Of a stretch of 11,877 bases of DNA, positions 8,014 through 11,877 are shown in pieces. The stretch is from NCBI GenBank assembly GCA_036939975.1, contig JALLPB010000986.1, forward strand, positions 1 through 11,877, given 5' to 3'. The DNA comes from Cyclostephanos tholiformis (Eukaryota > Bacillariophyta > Thalassiosirophyceae > Thalassiosirales > Thalassiosiraceae). The notes beneath the pieces were generated by a model that was given only the letters and a program-made list of their open reading frames with translations, was not told where the DNA came from and did no database searches. The position numbers and the translations under genes are program-made. The first letter of the stretch is position 1. Each line of letters starts with the position of its first letter.

Positions 8014-8360
8014 CCTCAACCTTAAAGTTATTTTTGTACTAATGCCTACTTACGATGAACTAGTGACATCACAAAACCATCCACAACACACAAGGAATAA
8101 AAAAGAACTGCCACCATGGTTGTGGAGCCACCCGTTCTTCCAGTGGCTTTCAATAATTAAAATTGCTCAATCTGACACATGTGCAACCTGTAGAAGGGGT
8201 TGGGCAAGGCAACAGGTTGAAGAAATAATGTAGCAGCTCTTAAATTAAGGTAGTTATTAACTTATTTCTATTGACCTCTAAATTTTTAACAAAATTACTC
8301 TCCTGCCAGGTTAATGGTGACTGAAACTGCATTCATTGTTGTAATGGGTGCCCATATCAT
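8014..8360. repeat. Module M3, copy 2
   Basis: This is the second copy of the 7076-7418 module. It keeps CCTCAACC, AGTTATTTTTGTAC, ACTGCCACCATGG, TGGAGCC and GGGTGCCCATATCAT. The change GGGCGCC to GGGTGCC between copies is a CpG-to-TpG difference. Confidence 0.65.
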
Positions 8361-8679
8361 ATGATTAGATTAAAAATATAGTTAAGATTAGAATGGTAGC
8401 TCAGTTTTAGTATATTCATTATTAAATGTAAATTAGCTAGTTTTTATGAAGATGACAAAATTGTCAAAGATAATTGATTTGACCTTTGTCACAGCCCATT
8501 TTGATAGCCTTGTGCATGTGCTTGGTGTTGCACCAAGCGCATTGCCTGATAGCATAGGTCCAGGACTTTGATAGAAGCCACTGGACACTGCCATCAGACA
8601 AGGATTTGCTCCATATTGCCCTGACAGCTGCCAGGGTTGCATGAAAAAACAACAACAACAAACACTCACTAAATTTGCT

Positions 8680-8935
8680 GGCCATTTTGAAGGCCATAGC
8701 AACATGACAATATTGTACCATGCACATTGCCCAATGGAGAAGGAAGTCAAGAGAATCAATTGAAGCCACTGGAAGTCACCATCAAACAAGTATTATGGCT
8801 GATGGCAGCAATTGGTCATGCACACACCATTTATTTATAGTTTTTTTCATAGTCAACCATTGAAAACAAGCCTCAGATGACATCAAAACTGTATTTAACA
8901 GTAGCAGTGTGACACATCAATGAGGCCAGAAATTT
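8680..8935. repeat. Module M4, copy 2, with a partial third copy just upstream
   Basis: This copy matches 7428-7690. The preceding stretch at about 8495-8640 repeats the first half (CCATTTTGATAGCC, AGAAGCCACTGGACAC, CCATCAGACAAG), so M4 is itself partly duplicated at a spacing of about 190 bp. Confidence 0.6.
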
Positions 8936-9005
8936 CATCACACCATCCCCAATTTACCACCCAAACTCTAAGGCAACAGCTTGACTAGCAGTATAACAGT
9001 GTAAA

Positions 9006-9245
9006 GGTGCACCTGGATGCCTATTCACAGCATATGATTGTGTCCAAACACATTCTATATATTCATTATGGATGTGGAGAAAAGTGAGCGGTATTCTACA
9101 GCCTCAAGCATGTCAACATGTCATTATTTCATCACACCCTCCCCAATTTACTACTAAAATTCTGGGGCAACTTATTGGCTTGTAGTATAACCTGGGTCAA
9201 CTCTGCCAGTATAACAGTTTAACAGTGAAGGATGCATCCAGGATA
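9006..9245. repeat. Modules M2 and M1, last copy of the array
   Basis: CACCTGGATGCCTATTCA leads into CATTATGGATGTGGAG and GTGAGCGGTATTCTAC, then CATGTCAACATGTCATTATT and CTCCCCAATTTACTAC. The latter part matches 6310-6380 closely. The array ends with CAGTATAACAGTTTAACAG and GAAGGATGCATCCAGG, after which no further module text is seen. Confidence 0.65.
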
Positions 9246-9860
9246 AGAATAAGACACTAAATCTATCTAAATTAGTCAGAAAAATAAAACATTAGGAATT
9301 GAATTGTGGCGTGATGTGACCATTTTCAGAAACCCTTGATGCACCCATTGGATTCAGCGCAAAATTTTGCATTTTTTAGCATTTTTTATATAATACTTGG
9401 GGCGACTCATGAAACTTAACACAGCCATTTATCCAAAGAAAAAATGACACACTCAGGACAGGAGTTGATGGAAAAGCACACTTGAACAATTTATCTATCA
9501 CATTCTTGAACTTTAGTTGGTTCATATCCCCGGCCTATATGGTAGTTTCTACATAGAACTTGGATCTCAACACACAACCCACAAAGGTGTGCACAATCAT
9601 GACATCACCATGACAAAGGGCAGAAATTTGGTCAAACCAAATGTGGCAGGTGTGATAGCAGGAGGAGTATTGGGTATTGCCGGAATCGTCTTGTAAATGA
9701 GACAACAGCTATCTTGTCAACAATTAACTTATTGAAGGAATCAGTATGTTTGGATGTTGTGGGGGTACATAGCAAGGCTCTTTCTTGCAATTGGCTTAAA
9801 ATGTTAATGGCATTGAGGATGAGGGAATGTGCTAATTATTGTAGAGTAGGTAGGTAAGTA
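9246..9860 (-). pseudogene. Decayed coding fragments, minus strand, unrecognised
   Basis: A minus-strand segment at 9817-9632 is open for 62 codons and reads like protein (LNAINILSQLQERALL ... DKIAVVSFTRRFRQYPILLL). A second open stretch at about 9524-9390 reads MNQLKFKNVIDKLFKCAFP, and a third frame lies between them. They may be the 3' end of the larger minus-strand relic at 9861-11743. No family is recognised, and 9246-9380 holds nothing I can name. Confidence 0.35.
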
Positions 9861-10840
9861 TCATAGATTAAGTTCATGTTTTTGCACAAAGTGATCCAGT
9901 GCCATTATAAAAAATATTATATGATGTAATAAATCTATGTAGAAAACCCCCCAATAGATACTACCATCATATTTATGCTTGAGGTTGTCTGCCACCATCA
10001 TCCTTGTCCACCTCTTCAATTTACCTACAGGGAGCATGCACCTCCCTCTTTGCTTCTTTCTTGATACAATGCTTGGGAGGAGTAGTGGGAGGATCATCAT
10101 TTTCTCCTGGCTCAACACAATGTCAAGAGGTCGATGGCCCTGCTTTGGGTTGGGGCAGGGTTTGAGAACCTCTGCACTGCCTAGTGAACCCTGCAGTGTG
10201 CAAGGGTATCATACTGGTGGTGACATTAGATCTTGAACCCCTTTTCTATAAGGGTAGATTGACTGAAATGGGGTCCCCATGCACTTCTCTTGGAGACAGA
10301 TCACTTGCCCTCCCCAGTATTGCCCCCCTGCATTGGGGGACACCTTATCACAAACCATCGCCTAAACCACTTCATTGTAGGCAATGATTTGGGAGGACAA
10401 AGGCAAGAAATTGTTGGACATCACCCCCTGAAAGCACCTGTTGTTGAAGCAGATCTCTCCTCTTCTGCTAGGGCAAAGTGGTGGGTGTCCGGGGGGAGCA
10501 TGCTGTTCACATGCACCTCTACCTTGGCATAGTCAGCCCCCTTGTAACTGCAGTATGTGACAATCTTCTCATTGCATGCATCAATGTGAAACAGCACAAT
10601 TTTTTATGGGGGGGGGGGGGGTCACAACCTTGGCAGTGGTGGTGCTGGGGGGGCTTTTTGTGGCTGGGGCTTTTGCTTCAGCAGTGGGGGGCTTCTTGCT
10701 TCTTGGAGGATATCATGGCTTAGAGGGCAGCTTGGGGGTTGGCTTTGGGGTCTTCTTGGTGGTCCTCTTCATGGTCTTCTTGGGTGGCATCTACGTCAGC
10801 ATTGTCAACATTGTCATTGTTGATGTTGTCTGTGGTTGAT
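9861..10840 (-). pseudogene. Decayed protein with Lys/Pro/Thr-rich stretch and a conserved-looking core
   Basis: Minus-strand segments follow one another. An acidic part (NNDNVDNADVDATQEDHEED) overlaps, in another frame, a basic part starting at ATG 10790 (MPPKKTMKRTTKKTPKPTP). The basic part has a TGA at 10713-10715, then continues PPRSKKPPTAEAKAPATKSP into a proline run. After the 14-base homopolymer (10608-10621) the frame changes, and 10600-10421 reads IVLFHIDACNEKIVTYCSYK, then YAKVEVHVNSMLPPD and FALAEEERS. Next, 10424-10209 reads FLPLSSQIIAYNEVV, a TAG, then AMVCDKVSPN, GGQYWGGQVICLQEK and GTPFQSIYPYRKGVQ. Then 10118-9861 reads MLSQEKMMILPLLLPSIVS and on to HKYDGSIYWGVFYIDLL. The chain is too consistent to be chance and too broken to be functional. 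It vaguely resembles a repetitive diatom hypothetical-protein family, which I cannot name or verify. Confidence 0.5.
10608..10621. repeat. Poly-G/poly-C run of 14 bases
   Basis: On the minus strand this run encodes the proline tail of the Lys/Pro/Thr-rich segment. The downstream coding-like segment is in a different frame, so slippage in this run, real or from sequencing, may have caused one of the frame breaks. Confidence 0.8.
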
Positions 10841-10984
10841 GCGAGAAGGGGGGGTATAGTGTTAGAATATGATCCTAAGAGGACAATAACACTTTGACTT
10901 ATCTTCTCATCCTTGTCATTGCCTCACTGCCTTCCATTGTTGTGCCTTCTGGTGAGGTTATATGATGAAAAAAAAACAGCAACA

Positions 10985-11221
10985 TCAGTTGCGCCCAAAA
11001 TTCTTGTGGTTGTGGTTTGCAAAGTAGTGACAACTGACCACCTCAATGTTTTTGTTTTTGGGGGACAAGGTGTCCTTGATGTCAATCTTGCTCTTGTTAA
11101 TGAGTGAGGTGGCAAGGTATTATTTATCAACTTTGTCTCACTGCTTTGGATTGTTGGGATCAGCAGCCAGTCTTGGAATTCTGCAAAAGTGAAAATTATG
11201 GTAGGAGGCGAAAAACTTCAT
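10985..11221 (-). pseudogene. Decayed coding segment with two premature stops
   Basis: From ATG 11221 one frame reads MKFFASYHNFHFCRIPRLAA, then DPNNPKQ, a TGA, DKVDK, a TAA, and on to YLATSLINKSKIDIKDTLSP and NIEVVSCHYFANHNHKNF before a TGA at 10985-10987. The first stop (CAG TGA GAC) is what CGA would become by CpG decay. A competing frame reads IIFTFAEFQDWLLIPTIQSS over the first half, so the true frame may switch. Upstream TTTTCACTTTTGCAG also resembles a 3' splice site. It is probably part of the same gene as the segments at 9861-10840. Family unknown. Confidence 0.42.
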
Positions 11222-11401
11222 TTATTTCTGTAATTTTGTAAACTTGCACTTTTGGGAAGCATGCAACAAAAGTGGATTATTTGGAAAATATGGTATGTCA
11301 GCCACAAATTCCCTCTGTGAAGTGGTGCCAGTTTCCAATTAATCACCAAAATGTGCAATTTGGAAATAATAACTTGCACCTTAAAAAAATGATGTTTTTT
11401 T

Positions 11402-11743
11402 TTACTTAAATGACTTAAAAATGTAGGAGCTGGTACTTAAATCAGTCATGGATACTCCACCTGTCCCAAAAATACAAAAACAGCCTGCTTTTTTCCTAGC
11501 TAGCTTCACTCCCACACAACAACACAACAACAAGCAAATCACCTCACAAACAACATCACAAAAATTAAGGCCACCATCATTGCTATCCCCTGCCCTTGTC
11601 TTGCCATGATATATGATGCCCCCAACTGCCACTTCAACCCCAGTGTTGCTGTCATTGTAGAAGAGGATGAGATGACCAAGTTTGACATAATTGCTGGCAA
11701 ATCCAGAACCGGGTGACTTGTGCTTCAGATTCAGATTGAGCAA
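11402..11743 (-). pseudogene. Open minus-strand coding segment, possible 5' part of the same relic
   Basis: The frame is open for 113 codons. Its first 60 or so residues look like protein (LNLNLKHKSPGSGFASNYVK, then LGHLILFYNDSNTGVEVAV and GGIIYHGKTRAGDSNDG). The rest turns Cys/Val/Leu-rich over a CAACAACA-type simple repeat and is probably non-coding. No start codon or family is convincing. Upstream to the window edge the same strand has broken, Ser-rich open pieces. Confidence 0.35.
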
Positions 11744-11877
11744 TTGAAGAGGCCTGGCTCTTCCACGAGTTCTTGGAAACTAGCTAGAGGGTCATTGAGA
11801 TCTTCTGGGAGCTGCTCATTTGTGTAGCTATGCACAATATACACTGACCATGGCCAGACCCAGACTCTAACTCAGAG

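Larger units (their letters stand above)
6200..9245. repeat. Higher-order array of diverged repeat modules, spacing about 1 kb
   Basis: Four kinds of module recur in the same orientation. M1, with core CACCATCCCC and TACTACCAAAAT-like text, is near 6331, 7883, 8941 and 9139. M2, with CTGGATGC...TATTCA...CCATTAT...GTGAGCGG, is near 6207-6310, 6983-7075 and 9006-9100, with a degenerate copy near 7940. M3 at 7076-7418 matches 8014-8360 at a nearly constant offset (938-942 bp), ending in GGG(C/T)GCCCATATCAT. M4 at about 7428-7690 matches 8680-8930 (GGCCATAGCA ... GACACATCAAT), with a partial extra copy at 8495-8640. No convincing protein is encoded; the open frame at 7835-8233 crosses module boundaries. 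It may be a decayed tandem satellite or nested copies of a long non-coding element. Confidence 0.7.

Noticed and set aside
7835..8233. 132-codon plus-strand frame starting MLLFMSFHPTLAF
   Set aside because: It starts in the hairpin and crosses boundaries of modules M1-M3. The homologous module copy at 7076 is not open in the same way.
10576..10839. Plus-strand open frame that looks like a multi-span membrane protein (VVVLGGLFVAGAFASAVGG)
   Set aside because: It is the antisense of the Lys/Pro/Thr-rich coding-like segment. AAG, ACC and CCC codons read backwards give Leu, Gly and Gly/Val, which mimic membrane spans.
1..11877. tRNA, rRNA or CRISPR features
   Set aside because: No tRNA B-box (GGTTCGAATCC-like) in a foldable context, no rRNA-like stretch and no regularly spaced short repeats with unique spacers were seen.

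Overview
The window looks like nuclear DNA from an alga with a red-lineage secondary plastid, most likely a diatom. The clearest evidence is the one intact gene (625-1505, + strand). It is a two-exon gene for a 198-residue protein with an N-terminal signal peptide followed directly by Phe and a Ser/Arg-rich stretch, the bipartite plastid-targeting layout of diatoms and relatives. Two predicted membrane spans near its C-terminus suggest a small plastid membrane protein. I do not recognise its function.

Layout. 1-624 is a CpG-normal upstream region with G-rich tracts, an AT-rich hairpin and short repeats. 625-1505 is the plastid-targeted gene with a 284-nt intron. 1506 to about 2270 is AT-rich intergenic DNA. 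From about 2.0-2.3 kb to the window end the composition changes sharply: CpG nearly disappears while TpG and CpA are abundant, and I see no intact gene. This is a graveyard of transposon-like material whose in-frame stops and Arg-to-Cys/Trp changes fit decay of methylated CpG.

Within the graveyard: (a) 2272-3802, minus strand, a broken transposase of the piggyBac superfamily (DDE_Tnp_1_7 type) with an apparent internal deletion of the first catalytic region and Asp-to-Asn changes at the other two catalytic positions; (b) 3803-4388, a spacer with a duplicated perfect palindrome; (c) 4389-5739, plus strand, an unrecognised decayed coding region split by (d) a 269-bp MITE-like element (4911-5179) with 18-bp terminal inverted repeats and an 8-bp target duplication; (e) about 6200-9245, a higher-order array of diverged repeat modules about 1 kb apart; (f) about 9410-11743, minus strand, a series of open segments that look like one or more decayed proteins with a Lys/Pro/Thr-rich low-complexity stretch.

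Nothing in the right-hand 9.6 kb appears functional. Its interest lies in transposon history: a deleted piggyBac relic, a second insertion inside an older coding sequence, and a CpG-erosion boundary next to a live plastid gene. Protein-family calls rest on motif recognition from memory and were not searched.
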